Below, piece by piece: positions 25,832 through 34,378 of a DNA stretch of 64,000 nt. The stretch's first letter is position 1. Every line of letters starts with the position of its first letter. The stretch is from Sporomusa silvacetica DSM 10669 (GTDB lineage: Bacteria; Bacillota; Negativicutes; Sporomusales; Sporomusaceae), in contig NZ_LSLK01000070.1 of assembly GCF_002257705.1 (NCBI RefSeq), positions 62,001-126,000 of the forward strand, given 5' to 3'. Position numbers and translations under genes: made by a program. The notes beneath the pieces are model-generated. The model made no database searches. It was given only the letters and a program-made list of their open reading frames with translations, and was not told where the DNA came from.

Positions 25832-26512
25832 TTACAGATTGTTTTGTGGTTCCTTGTTACCAGGCTGCTTGCGGCTGGCAAGCAACGAACCAATAAGGAC
25901 AACAATAACGGCAAAGGCTACCGGTATAGCCCAATGCGTCCAGGGATACGGCTCTAACATAGGCATAATTTTTTTATCGGCAATTGCCATTTCACCGCCA
26001 GTCCATCCTAGAAAAGCCGCACCAATTGTGATTATTATTGGCCAACGTTCCATTAGCATATTAATTAGTTTGCTCCCCCAGATAATAATCGGAATGCTAA
26101 TTCCCAAACCAACAACCAGTAGCGTAATGTTCCCCTTGGCAACTCCGGCAATGGCAAGTACATTATCAATACTCATAACTACATCAGCAACAATTATTGT
26201 TTTAATAGCCCCCCATAAATTTTTATTCGCTTTAAGCTCATGGTTTTCTTCTTCACCCGCTAAAAGCTTAACGGCTATCCACAGCAGAGCTAAACCGCCA
26301 ATTAGCTGTAAGTAGGGAATCTGAAGCAATACAATGGCAACAAAAGTCAGAAGAATCCTTAAAATAATAGCCCCAGCCCCACCCCAAATCATAGCCTGTC
26401 TTTGCTGATCAGGTGGTAAATTACGACTGGCTAAAGCAATAACTAATGCATTATCGCCGCTTAAAAGCATGTTAACAGTAATAATACTCATTAGTGCTAC
26501 TACCCACTCCAC
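25832..26512 (-). CDS. TerC-family membrane metal transporter, second copy
   Basis: 226 residues, clearly a paralogue of the 23780-24457 protein: the LLSGDNALVIALASRNLPP and MSIDNVLAIAGVAKGN motifs are almost the same. It starts with GTG behind GGGAGG. Unlike its paralogue it has only about 80 bases of upstream non-coding DNA and no yybP-ykoY element, so it is probably not Mn2+-controlled in the same way. It converges with the DUF457 gene. Confidence 0.9.
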   Translation of the reverse strand: MEWVVALMSIITVNMLLSGDNALVIALASRNLPPDQQRQAMIWGGAGAIILRILLTFVAIVLLQIPYLQLIGGLALLWIAVKLLAGEEENHELKANKNLWGAIKTIIVADVVMSIDNVLAIAGVAKGNITLLVVGLGISIPIIIWGSKLINMLMERWPIIITIGAAFLGWTGGEMAIADKKIMPMLEPYPWTHWAIPVAFAVIVVLIGSLLASRKQPGNKEPQNNL

Positions 26513-26589
26513 AAAATTCCTCCCTTTGTGCCAGAATTAATAACAATGTTAGTATTACCGCTTTTTTAAAGAATTGTTCCTAACAAAAA

Positions 26590-26624
26590 TAGCCAACCGT
26601 ATATTCACAAAATACGGTTGGCTA
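26590..26624 (-). terminator. Terminator overlapping the 3' end of the VWA gene
   Basis: Perfect 13-bp arms (26590-26602 and 26612-26624), leftward T5 tail. The stop codon of the VWA gene lies in the loop region. Confidence 0.85.
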
Positions 26625-27981
26625 CTTCTGTTAATTGTTCTAAATTGCGACATTCAAATACTTGTTGGCAATACGGCTGGTATTCTTTCATGAGACAGTC
26701 GCCTTCAAGCCATTCCTCTTCCGGCAGGGGGTTGAGCCAATAAATGGACTGTGCCTGTTCAGCAATCTTAGCCAACTCGTCAGCTCCACCCGGATGCCAG
26801 TTGTTGCGTCCATCGCCTAAAATAATCAGCTTAGTCCGGCCGCCAATGGCCGCAAGCTCATAACGCGCCATTTGTTCAAAAACCAAGTCATAGCGAGACA
26901 GTCCTACGCGACGGTTAAACCGGTCTCTAAGATGCCTAGCCTGTAAAAAAGCGTTAACGTCTTGACTTTTAAACCAATCAGTTACTTCCACTGCTTCATC
27001 AATAAAAACAAAGGATCTAATGTTAGCATAACGCCGCTGCGCCGCCTGGACTAATTGCAGCATAAAACGGCTAAACCGTTCAACTGAATTGGAAACATCA
27101 CATAAGAGCCATAAGTCTACTTTGCTTTTAATTTTGTCCCGGTATTTCAGGTGTAATGGACAACCACCGGTTCGTATTACTTCCTGAAAAGTACGGCGAA
27201 TATCAACCTTGCCACGTTTGGCCCGACGCAAGCGAATTCCTGGGCTCTCAGCCATTTTTTTTGCTAGTTTGCCAATTTCCTGCTCAACAGCTATTATTTC
27301 TGCTGCTGCCAGGCAATCAAATTCCCGGCGACGAATATTGGCGTGTTCTACCAGTTTAAGAATATGCTGGCGACCAAACTGTTTGATAGCCTTGCGCTCC
27401 AATTCACGACGAAGGAGCGCTTCTAGCTGGGCAAACGTTTTTTGCCATTTTAGCAAAGCCGCCTCCTTCATCTGTCCGGTAGCATAGTTACGTTCAACCT
27501 TGTTGACAGCCTCAAACCATCTTAAATTTACTTGAACCTGGCGTAGCTTTTGCGAAATCTCTGCCGGCTCGGCATTAGTAAGTGGTATATCGGCCGTAAA
27601 TTGCCTTGCCAGTTCTTCCAATATAGCCGCAGGTTGATTATTGATGGTTTCCAGCAAGCCCTCGGCATCGCCACCAGCGCCTGACGAACTACGCCCGCTA
27701 CCATCAGCAGTCGCCCCTTTAATCGTAAGTACTGTCGACTCAGAGTTAGCCTGTATTACCGGGGTTGCCGGCGCAAGATCGAAATATAGTTCAAATAACG
27801 CAGTAAATACAGGACGCTCCCAAGTGCTTTTCACCAGGGTGGTTTCCAGCACGCCCCGCAGTAAGGCGGGGTCAAAACAAGTAAGCTCCGCTGCCTTTAA
27901 TGCATCCACAGCTTCCATTGTTGTTACTGTTAACCCCGCTTGGCGCAACAGCCGAACAAATTCAACAAGTAATTGTTTCAT
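26605..27981 (-). CDS. VWA-domain protein (CoxE-like), partner of MoxR ATPase
   Basis: 458 residues. The C-terminal 200 residues are a von Willebrand A domain with a MIDAS-type motif (LLCDVSNS, the D-x-S-x-S pattern) and a later LGDGRNN. The N-terminal half is helical and charged, with a Ser/Gly-rich linker near 95-110. These proteins act with MoxR ATPases in assembly or metal insertion of client complexes. It overlaps the MoxR gene by 4 bases. No CO dehydrogenase or other obvious client is adjacent. Confidence 0.88.
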   Translation of the reverse strand: MKQLLVEFVRLLRQAGLTVTTMEAVDALKAAELTCFDPALLRGVLETTLVKSTWERPVFTALFELYFDLAPATPVIQANSESTVLTIKGATADGSGRSSSGAGGDAEGLLETINNQPAAILEELARQFTADIPLTNAEPAEISQKLRQVQVNLRWFEAVNKVERNYATGQMKEAALLKWQKTFAQLEALLRRELERKAIKQFGRQHILKLVEHANIRRREFDCLAAAEIIAVEQEIGKLAKKMAESPGIRLRRAKRGKVDIRRTFQEVIRTGGCPLHLKYRDKIKSKVDLWLLCDVSNSVERFSRFMLQLVQAAQRRYANIRSFVFIDEAVEVTDWFKSQDVNAFLQARHLRDRFNRRVGLSRYDLVFEQMARYELAAIGGRTKLIILGDGRNNWHPGGADELAKIAEQAQSIYWLNPLPEEEWLEGDCLMKEYQPYCQQVFECRNLEQLTEVANRIL

Positions 27982-28841
27982 GGCTTTAGTAAAAATGGCA
28001 GTTTATCAGTAACAAGCTCACGGTCTTTGGTATATTTGAGCAACGCACTAAGCGTAGCACGGACTGTATCTGTAGTTAGCTCACTGCCAAGCAGCGTCAT
28101 TGATGCCACCCAGTCAATGGTTTCTGTAACACTAGGAGGTTTTTTGAGCGACTGCTTGCGAATAGTTTGGACAAATTCGACAAGCTGACTGGCAAACTTA
28201 CGGTCAATATCTGGAGCATTTAATTCAACAATGGCCAATTCGCGTTCAAATTCTGGGTAGTCAATAGTAAAATGCAAGCACCTGCGGCGCAAAGCATCAC
28301 CAAGTTCCCGCGTACTATTGGATGTCAAGACAACATAGGGCCGGGTAACCGCGCTTATCGTACCCAGTTCAGGAATCGTAACCTGCCAATCAGATAACGC
28401 TTCTAGCAGAAAACTTTCAAATTCCTGATCACTTTTATCAATCTCATCAATCAACAATACCACAGGCTCCGGACTGGTAAGCGCCGATAATAGGGGACGT
28501 TTTAGTAAAAACTCCTGGTCAAAAATTTGTTTGCGTCCCGTCTCCCAGCCTTTTTCCGTCAATGCTGCGATTTGAATATATAATAACTGTTTTTGATAGT
28601 TCCATTCATACAGTGCTTTACTCTCATCAAGACCTTCATAGCACTGCAGCCGAATAAGCCGCCGCTTACGCAGGCGCGACCATGCCTTTGCCAATTCCGT
28701 TTTTCCAACACCGGCCGGTCCCTCTAATAGCAGCGGTTTTTCCAGTTTCTCTGCTAAATATAAGGCGGCAGCCAAATTATCATCAGTAAGATATCCATTT
28801 TGGCCAAGCTGAGCCTTAAGGTCTTCAATTGCTTCTATCAT
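27978..28841 (-). CDS. MoxR-family AAA+ ATPase
   Basis: Cytoplasmic chaperone-type ATPase of 287 residues. Walker A is LLEGPAGVGKTELAKA near 38-50, Walker B LLIDEIDKSD near 130, and sensor 1 VVLTSNSTRELGDALRRR near 178. It is first of a two-gene unit with the VWA protein at 26605. It likely remodels a protein complex whose identity the window does not reveal. Confidence 0.92.
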   Translation of the reverse strand: MIEAIEDLKAQLGQNGYLTDDNLAAALYLAEKLEKPLLLEGPAGVGKTELAKAWSRLRKRRLIRLQCYEGLDESKALYEWNYQKQLLYIQIAALTEKGWETGRKQIFDQEFLLKRPLLSALTSPEPVVLLIDEIDKSDQEFESFLLEALSDWQVTIPELGTISAVTRPYVVLTSNSTRELGDALRRRCLHFTIDYPEFERELAIVELNAPDIDRKFASQLVEFVQTIRKQSLKKPPSVTETIDWVASMTLLGSELTTDTVRATLSALLKYTKDRELVTDKLPFLLKP

Positions 28842-28877
28842 ATTATCAACTCCGTTACTGTTGTTTCTTGTGGCCGA

Positions 28878-30080
28878 TCAACTCAAAGATGGAAGATACT
28901 CCTTCCCATCTTTGAATACGGTTACGACATTTTTTATACAGTTGATATCTAGTAACGGGTTACCTGCCAGAACCAGCAAGTCTGCCCGCTTGCCAGCAGC
29001 CACTATCCCAATCTCCTGTTCCATCCCCACTGCCTGGGCCGCAAGGCCAGTGGCAGCATGAAGCGCAGCGGCTGCCGGCAGGCCACATTCCACCAATAGA
29101 GCAAGCTCCCGCCATATATCGCCATGCCCAACACCTAATGCACCGGCATCAGTACCAGTGACAATTTTAGCCCCTGCCTGATAGGCTCTTTGTACCATAG
29201 CCTGATGTTGCCGGTAAACAGCCTCAATACCCGCGGCCGGTAATGTCCTGGTCTCATGAGTGCGTCCATAGTCCAACATGCGTTCAAAGGGAACTAAAGT
29301 AGGTATCCAATATACCCTACTTTCGGTAATCATATCAGTAGTGGCTTCATCAATGAGTGCGCCATGTTCAAGCGTAGTAACACCAACAGCCAGACTCTGG
29401 CGCACGCCGTCTACGCCGTTGGCATGTGCCGCCACCATCTTTTTCAGGTGCCGTGCTTCGGCAACAGCCGCCTGGGCTTCAGGTAGTGATAGTTCAACAA
29501 CGCCGGCATCTTGGCGGACAAAATTAACGCAGCCAGTCATCATAATCTTTATACAGTCAGCACCAGCTTTAGCCTGCTCCCGCACAGCTTTAACCACTTC
29601 TTCTGCCCCGTCAGCTTCCCGTCCGCCTGCATAGTTAAAGTGCCCGCCTGTAATGGAAATGGCCTGCCTGGCACTAAGCACACGCGGCCCGTTAACAATC
29701 CCCTGCTTAACTGCCTTTTTTAATAATGTATTAATAGCAAATGGACCACCTAAATCACGTACAGTAGTTACCCCGTGGCGAATGGTTCTAGTCAGGTTAT
29801 TGACAGCTCGCAGCAATGTTGTCTCTTTATCCTCTTTCCACCGTAACGTACGGGATTTCATATCAGAAATTCCTTCTAAAAACAAATGCACATGGGGGTC
29901 AATAAGCCCTGGCATAACGGTGTATTGCGAATAATCAGCAGCTGTCGCCACTTGCGCAGCTGCAAAATCATCCGCTTGACCGGTACCAACAATATACCCA
30001 TTTTCAATCGCCAAATAACATGATTCTTGCGGCGTAAAGCCTGTCCCGTCAATCAACAGGCCAATTTTAAATAACTGCAT
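28878..30080 (-). CDS. Metal-dependent amidohydrolase (imidazolonepropionase/prolidase-like)
   Basis: Cytoplasmic TIM-barrel hydrolase of 400 residues. Metal ligands are visible in order: DPHVH near 61-65, the lysine in DCIKIMMTG near 174, HANG near 211, LEHG near 230 and the aspartate in TGTDAG near 305. The set with a bridging lysine fits the group of Xaa-Pro dipeptidase/aryldialkylphosphatase-like amidohydrolases. Substrate unknown. It ends about 35 bases before the MoxR gene, so it may share that operon. Confidence 0.88.
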   Translation of the reverse strand: MQLFKIGLLIDGTGFTPQESCYLAIENGYIVGTGQADDFAAAQVATAADYSQYTVMPGLIDPHVHLFLEGISDMKSRTLRWKEDKETTLLRAVNNLTRTIRHGVTTVRDLGGPFAINTLLKKAVKQGIVNGPRVLSARQAISITGGHFNYAGGREADGAEEVVKAVREQAKAGADCIKIMMTGCVNFVRQDAGVVELSLPEAQAAVAEARHLKKMVAAHANGVDGVRQSLAVGVTTLEHGALIDEATTDMITESRVYWIPTLVPFERMLDYGRTHETRTLPAAGIEAVYRQHQAMVQRAYQAGAKIVTGTDAGALGVGHGDIWRELALLVECGLPAAAALHAATGLAAQAVGMEQEIGIVAAGKRADLLVLAGNPLLDINCIKNVVTVFKDGKEYLPSLS

Positions 30081-30171
30081 AATTGCTTCCTTCTTCCTTA
30101 CTCTAATCTCAAAGTATTCTGCATAATATAGATAAGTACCTGCTATAATGGTTCGAATTAAGTTAAAAATC

Positions 30172-30200
30172 TTGACATTATGTTGCTGTCTAAGTATAAT
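30172..30200 (+). promoter_or_regulatory. Consensus promoter of tRNA-Ala
   Basis: TTGACA (30172-30177) and TATAAT (30195-30200) with exactly 17 bases between; the tRNA begins 15 bases after the -10 box. Confidence 0.92.
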
Positions 30201-30214
30201 TAATATGTATTTAT

Positions 30215-30290
<76 letters not shown>

Positions 30291-30356
30291 ACACAACGCT
30301 TGCGATGATTTATCTCGCAGGCTTTTATTTTTCCCTTTTCCTTCTTAACGCACGCT

Positions 30357-30396
30357 CTTACATGTAGTACTTCTTGACTGAAGTACTACATGTAAG
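30357..30396. repeat. Perfect 17-bp inverted repeat
   Basis: Arms 30357-30373 and 30380-30396 are exact complements around a TTGACT loop. No T-run follows on either strand, so it is not a standard terminator. It sits about 70 bases before the YqaA-like gene. Confidence 0.85.
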
Positions 30397-30465
30397 ATAA
30401 ACTATTACTATCGTATCGTATACTTTACTGTAATAATGACAATCTAAAAGAAGGGAAACATATCA

Positions 30466-31053
30466 ATGGAAGCACTGCTGGCAATACTCTTAGAATGGGG
30501 TCTTACGGGTCTCTTACTTGCTGCTTTCACAGAGTCTTTTATTTCACCAGTATTACCTGATCTGATTCTCATTCCGTTAGCAATAGCCAACCCGCAAAAT
30601 GCTATTTTTTACGGCTTGGCTGCTACTGTTGTTTCTATTTTGGGTGGCTTAATTGGTTATATGATCGGGCTAAAAATTGGCCTTCCGGCCACCCGTAAAT
30701 TTATTCCCCCCAAATATATGGACAAAATACAAAACACCGTACAAGAAAATGCCCTGTGGGCTATATTTTTAGCGTCCTTGTCACCCATTCCGTATAAGTT
30801 TGTCTGCATCACGGCAGGCGCTCTAAAGATCAATATGACTATATTTTTCTTGATCTCCTTGCTTGGCCGTGCGAAGCGTTTTCTACTGGAAGGCGTACTC
30901 ATTTACTATTTTGGATCGCAAGCTGTTGAAATGTTTACACAACATAAGTCGGATATGCTGATTATTTCACTTATAGTCATCCTAGTCGCAGGTGTCATTT
31001 CTTATGTTATAAAACGAAGTAAAAAAGCGGCGACGGCAGTCGATAAATTATAA
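30466..31053 (+). CDS. DedA/VTT-domain membrane protein (YqaA-like)
   Basis: Membrane protein of 195 residues with about five hydrophobic segments. It has the VTT/SNARE-associated pattern: an N-terminal ESFISPVLPDL re-entrant region, a GGLIGYMIG helix and the arginine-containing RAKRFLLEG segment after the second core helix. DedA-type proteins are linked to lipid carrier recycling and membrane homeostasis; the substrate here is unknown. AAGGG precedes the ATG. Confidence 0.85.
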   Translation: MEALLAILLEWGLTGLLLAAFTESFISPVLPDLILIPLAIANPQNAIFYGLAATVVSILGGLIGYMIGLKIGLPATRKFIPPKYMDKIQNTVQENALWAIFLASLSPIPYKFVCITAGALKINMTIFFLISLLGRAKRFLLEGVLIYYFGSQAVEMFTQHKSDMLIISLIVILVAGVISYVIKRSKKAATAVDKL

Positions 31054-31118
31054 AACAGGCTACCCGCTGCTGCTAAGCTAGCGGGTAATTTATTAGTAAG
31101 GAGAGTGCTATCTTAATT

Positions 31119-32453
31119 TTGGACACAGGTTCGATTGGCACCGAAATTATAATTATCATAATTCTGATTTTTGCAAATGGACTATTTGCCATGACAGAAA
31201 TGGCTATTGTTTCTTCCCGTAAAAGTCGTTTGGAGAATATGGCAGCCACCGGCAATAGAGGCGCTCAGGCCGCACTAAAGATGGCAGAAGAGCCTACAGC
31301 GCTGTTGTCTGCCGTACAAATTGGCATTACTCTTATTGGAATTCTTACTGGTGCTTTTGGTGGTGCCAAGTTAGCTAACTATCTCGCTTCTTTTTTGAAT
31401 GCAATTTCTTTTTTGCAGGGGTATAGTAATGCTATTAGTCTTGCCATTGTCGTGGGTATCATTACCTATGTGTCACTGATAGTCGGCGAACTGGTGCCCA
31501 AAAGGCTGGCGCTTAATAACCCGGAACCCATTGCAGCCGCCATCGCCAGACCAATGTCCGCCTTTGTGCGTATCAACCGACCGCTAGTTCATTTATTAGG
31601 TTTTTCTACTACTATGGTAATGAAGCTTCTGGGCACCAAGCCGCCGGCGGAACCACCGGTAACGGAAGAAGAAGTAAGAGTACTGATTGGTCAGGGAGCC
31701 CAACACGGTGTCTTTGAAAAAGCCGAGCGAGAGATGCTGGAAAAAATTTTTATCCTTGGAGATATGCGCGTCGGGGCACTTATGACACCGCGGACTCAAA
31801 TCAAGTGGCTGGATCTAGAAGATAATGACCAGTGCAACTTACGGATTATTCGCAGTACCAACCATCTGTTCTTTCCTGTAGCCCGCGGCAGTTTAGATGA
31901 GATAGTGGGTGTTATTTATTCCAATGAAGTCTTAGCTCACTATGTTCCCGGCCGCCCTTTAGCACTTGAAGATGCCTCGCGCCAACCTCTTTTTATTCCG
32001 AAAAATACACCGGCTTTAAAAGTTCTGGAAAGCTTTAAAGATACTGGAATCTATGTTGCATTAGTAGTTGATGAATATGGTGGCATGTCAGGCTTGATTA
32101 GCCTTTATGATATTGCTGAACACATTGTTGGCGATATGCCATATCTCGGTGAGAATGAGGAACCTGATATCATCCCCCGCAGTGATGGCTCATGGCTGGT
32201 GGACGGTATGTTGTCAGCGGAAGAACTCAAGGAACTGCTGGATGTTGATCATTTCCCAGGTGAGGAAAGAGGCTATTTCCAGACGCTCGGGGGATTTATT
32301 GTTTCTTATCTTGGTCATATTCCTAGTACCCCCGAGAAATTCGAATGGAATGGCTATATTTTTGAGATTGTCGATATGGACAAAGCACGGGTTGACAAAG
32401 TACTCATTACCCGCAATTTACCGCCAATAGATGGTGACCATTCCTTTGAGTGA
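31119..32453 (+). CDS. CNNM/CorC-type transporter (DUF21-CBS-CorC_HlyC)
   Basis: 444 residues. A DUF21 membrane domain (about 1-190, four helices) is followed by two CBS domains (about 205-330; MTPRTQIKWLD marks the first) and a C-terminal CorC_HlyC domain (about 350-430). The family is implicated in Mg2+/Co2+ efflux. I take the TTG at 31119 as start; the GGAG at about 31100 is rather far, so an unusual start a few codons upstream cannot be excluded. It ends at a strong terminator. Confidence 0.9.
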   Translation: MDTGSIGTEIIIIIILIFANGLFAMTEMAIVSSRKSRLENMAATGNRGAQAALKMAEEPTALLSAVQIGITLIGILTGAFGGAKLANYLASFLNAISFLQGYSNAISLAIVVGIITYVSLIVGELVPKRLALNNPEPIAAAIARPMSAFVRINRPLVHLLGFSTTMVMKLLGTKPPAEPPVTEEEVRVLIGQGAQHGVFEKAEREMLEKIFILGDMRVGALMTPRTQIKWLDLEDNDQCNLRIIRSTNHLFFPVARGSLDEIVGVIYSNEVLAHYVPGRPLALEDASRQPLFIPKNTPALKVLESFKDTGIYVALVVDEYGGMSGLISLYDIAEHIVGDMPYLGENEEPDIIPRSDGSWLVDGMLSAEELKELLDVDHFPGEERGYFQTLGGFIVSYLGHIPSTPEKFEWNGYIFEIVDMDKARVDKVLITRNLPPIDGDHSFE

Positions 32454-32468
32454 GTGAACTCATTTACC

Positions 32469-32508
32469 AAAACCCCGCTAAAAAAAAGGCGGGGTTTTGG
32501 TGTTTTTT
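32469..32508 (+). terminator. Terminator after the CorC-like gene
   Basis: AAAACCCCGC (32469-32478) pairs with GCGGGGTTTT (32489-32498); a T-rich tail follows. Confidence 0.9.
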
Positions 32509-32613
32509 AATTACAATCGCATAGAGCTAGCAATCATTGTCGCTCATGCTAATTCATCATACGGGAAAACTATATGTAATCCCAATATAAAATCGGCATG
32601 TGAGGTGAACATT

Positions 32614-32808
32614 TTGGCAAATAAAAAACCAGCATTGGGGAATGGCAAAAACTTCGTCGGTGAAACGCAAGCGGGTGACCTGATTACCGAAAGTGCACGC
32701 ACAACTCCCACCCAGGCAAAAGATCAGGTGAGTAATGACACTATCTCTGCAAGTGATCTCCAGTCCTCTACCCAGTCTTCCAAAGAAGTTAGTAAAGCTG
32801 GTGGCTGA
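32614..32808 (+). CDS. Small hydrophilic protein, 64 residues, TTG start
   Basis: Unrecognised. Read from the TTG at 32614 (GAGGTG 7 bases upstream) it begins LANKKPALGNGKNF and continues with a Ser/Thr/Gln-rich, strongly hydrophilic tail. There is no cysteine, tryptophan or membrane segment, so it is probably disordered. Upstream codons in the same frame lack a ribosome site. With the next tiny gene it forms a pair between two terminators. A spore or stress protein is one possibility, but nothing in the sequence proves it. Confidence 0.6.
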   Translation: MANKKPALGNGKNFVGETQAGDLITESARTTPTQAKDQVSNDTISASDLQSSTQSSKEVSKAGG

Positions 32809-32866
32809 CCGCCCCGCAGATAAGCTGTAGCTTATCCACAAACTAAAATTTTAAGGAGGGATTGCT

Positions 32867-32983
32867 TTGGCTACAAAAGATACAAAAAATAATAAACCTG
32901 CAACTACGATGACAAACGCTAAGAACGCGAATACGAGTGACCAAAAGAAGCATATGCCCTGTAAAAACTCGCTCCCGACATGA
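32867..32983 (+). CDS. Small basic protein, 38 residues, TTG start
   Basis: Unrecognised. An excellent AAGGAGG site stands 7 bases before TTG. The product begins MATKDTKNNKPATT, is rich in Lys, Asn and Thr, has one cysteine and no hydrophobic segment. It follows the 64-residue gene by 58 bases and has a similar composition and start, so the two are likely co-expressed. It ends just before a bidirectional terminator. Confidence 0.6.
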   Translation: MATKDTKNNKPATTMTNAKNANTSDQKKHMPCKNSLPT

Positions 32984-32987
32984 CCCC

Positions 32988-33028
32988 AAAAATAACGAAG
33001 ATGGCTTAATTGCCATCTTCGTTATTTT
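32988..33028. terminator. Bidirectional terminator
   Basis: About 17-bp perfect arms (to 33005 and from 33012) around TTAATT, with A/T-run flanks; it serves the small genes rightward and cvfB leftward, whose stop lies in the loop. Confidence 0.9.
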
Positions 33029-33887
33029 GTAAATATGTCCAGCCTTCTCTTTGTTCAACAAGCTGGTCTTTGAGCAGACGCCCCATAGCTCGTTTAAAAG
33101 CCGCTTTACTAATGTTAAACTTTTCCTTGATGATTTCGGGCGGCGATGCATCACTGTACGGCATCTGACCGCCTCTGGTGCGAAGTACCTCAAGTATTTT
33201 GGCAGCATCAACATCCATTGCATTTTCTTTGATCGGGCGCATTGATACATTAAGCCGACCGTCTTCTCGTAAATAGGTAACCCGGGCAGTAAGTTCGCCC
33301 CCAACACGCGGGCGTTCAAGCATTTCATCATTATGCAAAAAGGCAATGAAGCGCTCTTTGGTAAATAGGAAGGCCCCTTGATCACTATAGTTATAGACCG
33401 AGCCGGTGACAGTATCGCCGACTTTGATGTTTTCAGCTGGACGGGAAGCCTGTCTAAGTTCATCCTCAACTTCCATGGTAACTGCAGGACGGTCAGACTT
33501 ATCACGATACAGTTTGACCCACACCTTTTCGCCAACCTTCGGCAAACCTCGCCGGCCAGCATGGGGCATGAATACCCCTCGTTCAGCACCAATATTAACA
33601 AAAATACCATCCCGTGTTGTATTAATAACCTCTACTCTCGCTACCTGCCCTTCTTGCATCTGTGGCAGGCGCATACTGGCAGTTAACCTGCCCTTAGGAT
33701 CTTTATAAAGGTACACCTTAACAGCTTGTCCAACGGCAATTTCCTCCGTTTGCTGGGCCTTATGCAATAAGATATCGTCACTGGTATTGCCTGTACCAAC
33801 ATCTAAAAAAACTCCCAACTCACTTTTCCGGACAGCGGTTAACTCTACTACATCACCAGGTCTGTAATTATGCTTACAATTATCCAT
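33006..33887 (-). CDS. cvfB: S1-domain RNA-binding protein, CvfB/YitL family
   Basis: 293 residues with three S1-like OB domains (about 8-65, 72-135 and 150-215) and a winged-helix region at the C-terminus (EVLRTRGGQMPYSD then the KAAFKRAMGRLLKD helix), the CvfB layout. CvfB proteins bind RNA and affect virulence-factor or regulatory RNA output in Staphylococcus; the role here is inferred. It starts 9 bases after the rsfS stop, so it is in that operon. Confidence 0.9.
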   Translation of the reverse strand: MDNCKHNYRPGDVVELTAVRKSELGVFLDVGTGNTSDDILLHKAQQTEEIAVGQAVKVYLYKDPKGRLTASMRLPQMQEGQVARVEVINTTRDGIFVNIGAERGVFMPHAGRRGLPKVGEKVWVKLYRDKSDRPAVTMEVEDELRQASRPAENIKVGDTVTGSVYNYSDQGAFLFTKERFIAFLHNDEMLERPRVGGELTARVTYLREDGRLNVSMRPIKENAMDVDAAKILEVLRTRGGQMPYSDASPPEIIKEKFNISKAAFKRAMGRLLKDQLVEQREGWTYLQNNEDGN

Positions 33888-33895
33888 TATTACAC

Positions 33896-34249
33896 CTATC
33901 CTTGATAAGACACTTGTTTGGCATCACCCCATAACCGCTCAAGGTTATAGAATTGGCGATCCTCTTCCACAAAAATGTGGGCCACGACATTGCCATAATC
34001 CAAAAGAACCCACCGTGCTTCCCGATAGCCTTCTCTATGCAACAGCTTAACACCTTGCTCTGCAAGCTGCTCTTCCATATTATCGGCAATTGCTTGAACC
34101 TGAGTAGTCGAATTAGCACTGCAGATAATAAAGTAGTCAGTCACCGGTGAAATACCCGCCAAATCCATAATAATGATATCATGTGCCTTTTTGTCACTGG
34201 CGGCTTTGGCCATTAGTTCAGCTAACTTACTGTCATTATCGATCATCAA
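33896..34249 (-). CDS. rsfS: Ribosomal silencing factor
   Basis: 117 residues, the usual size. Binds uL14 of the 50S subunit and blocks joining of the 30S subunit in starvation. Family blocks include DIIIMDLAGISPVTDYFIICSANS and the WVLLDYGNVVAHIF stretch. It lies downstream of the LCP and yqeK genes, an order common in Firmicutes (nadD-yqeK-rsfS). Confidence 0.95.
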   Translation of the reverse strand: MMIDNDSKLAELMAKAASDKKAHDIIIMDLAGISPVTDYFIICSANSTTQVQAIADNMEEQLAEQGVKLLHREGYREARWVLLDYGNVVAHIFVEEDRQFYNLERLWGDAKQVSYQG

Positions 34250-34378
34250 TTAACAAATACCTCCTGCAAACTCTTCACTATAGCTTTTTCTTTCCAAAAT
34301 TATTTTATTCGGACTAGGCAGACAAGTTTCCTGCTCAGAAGAGAGATGGAGGGTAATCCCCCCACCTAAAGTTAAGTC

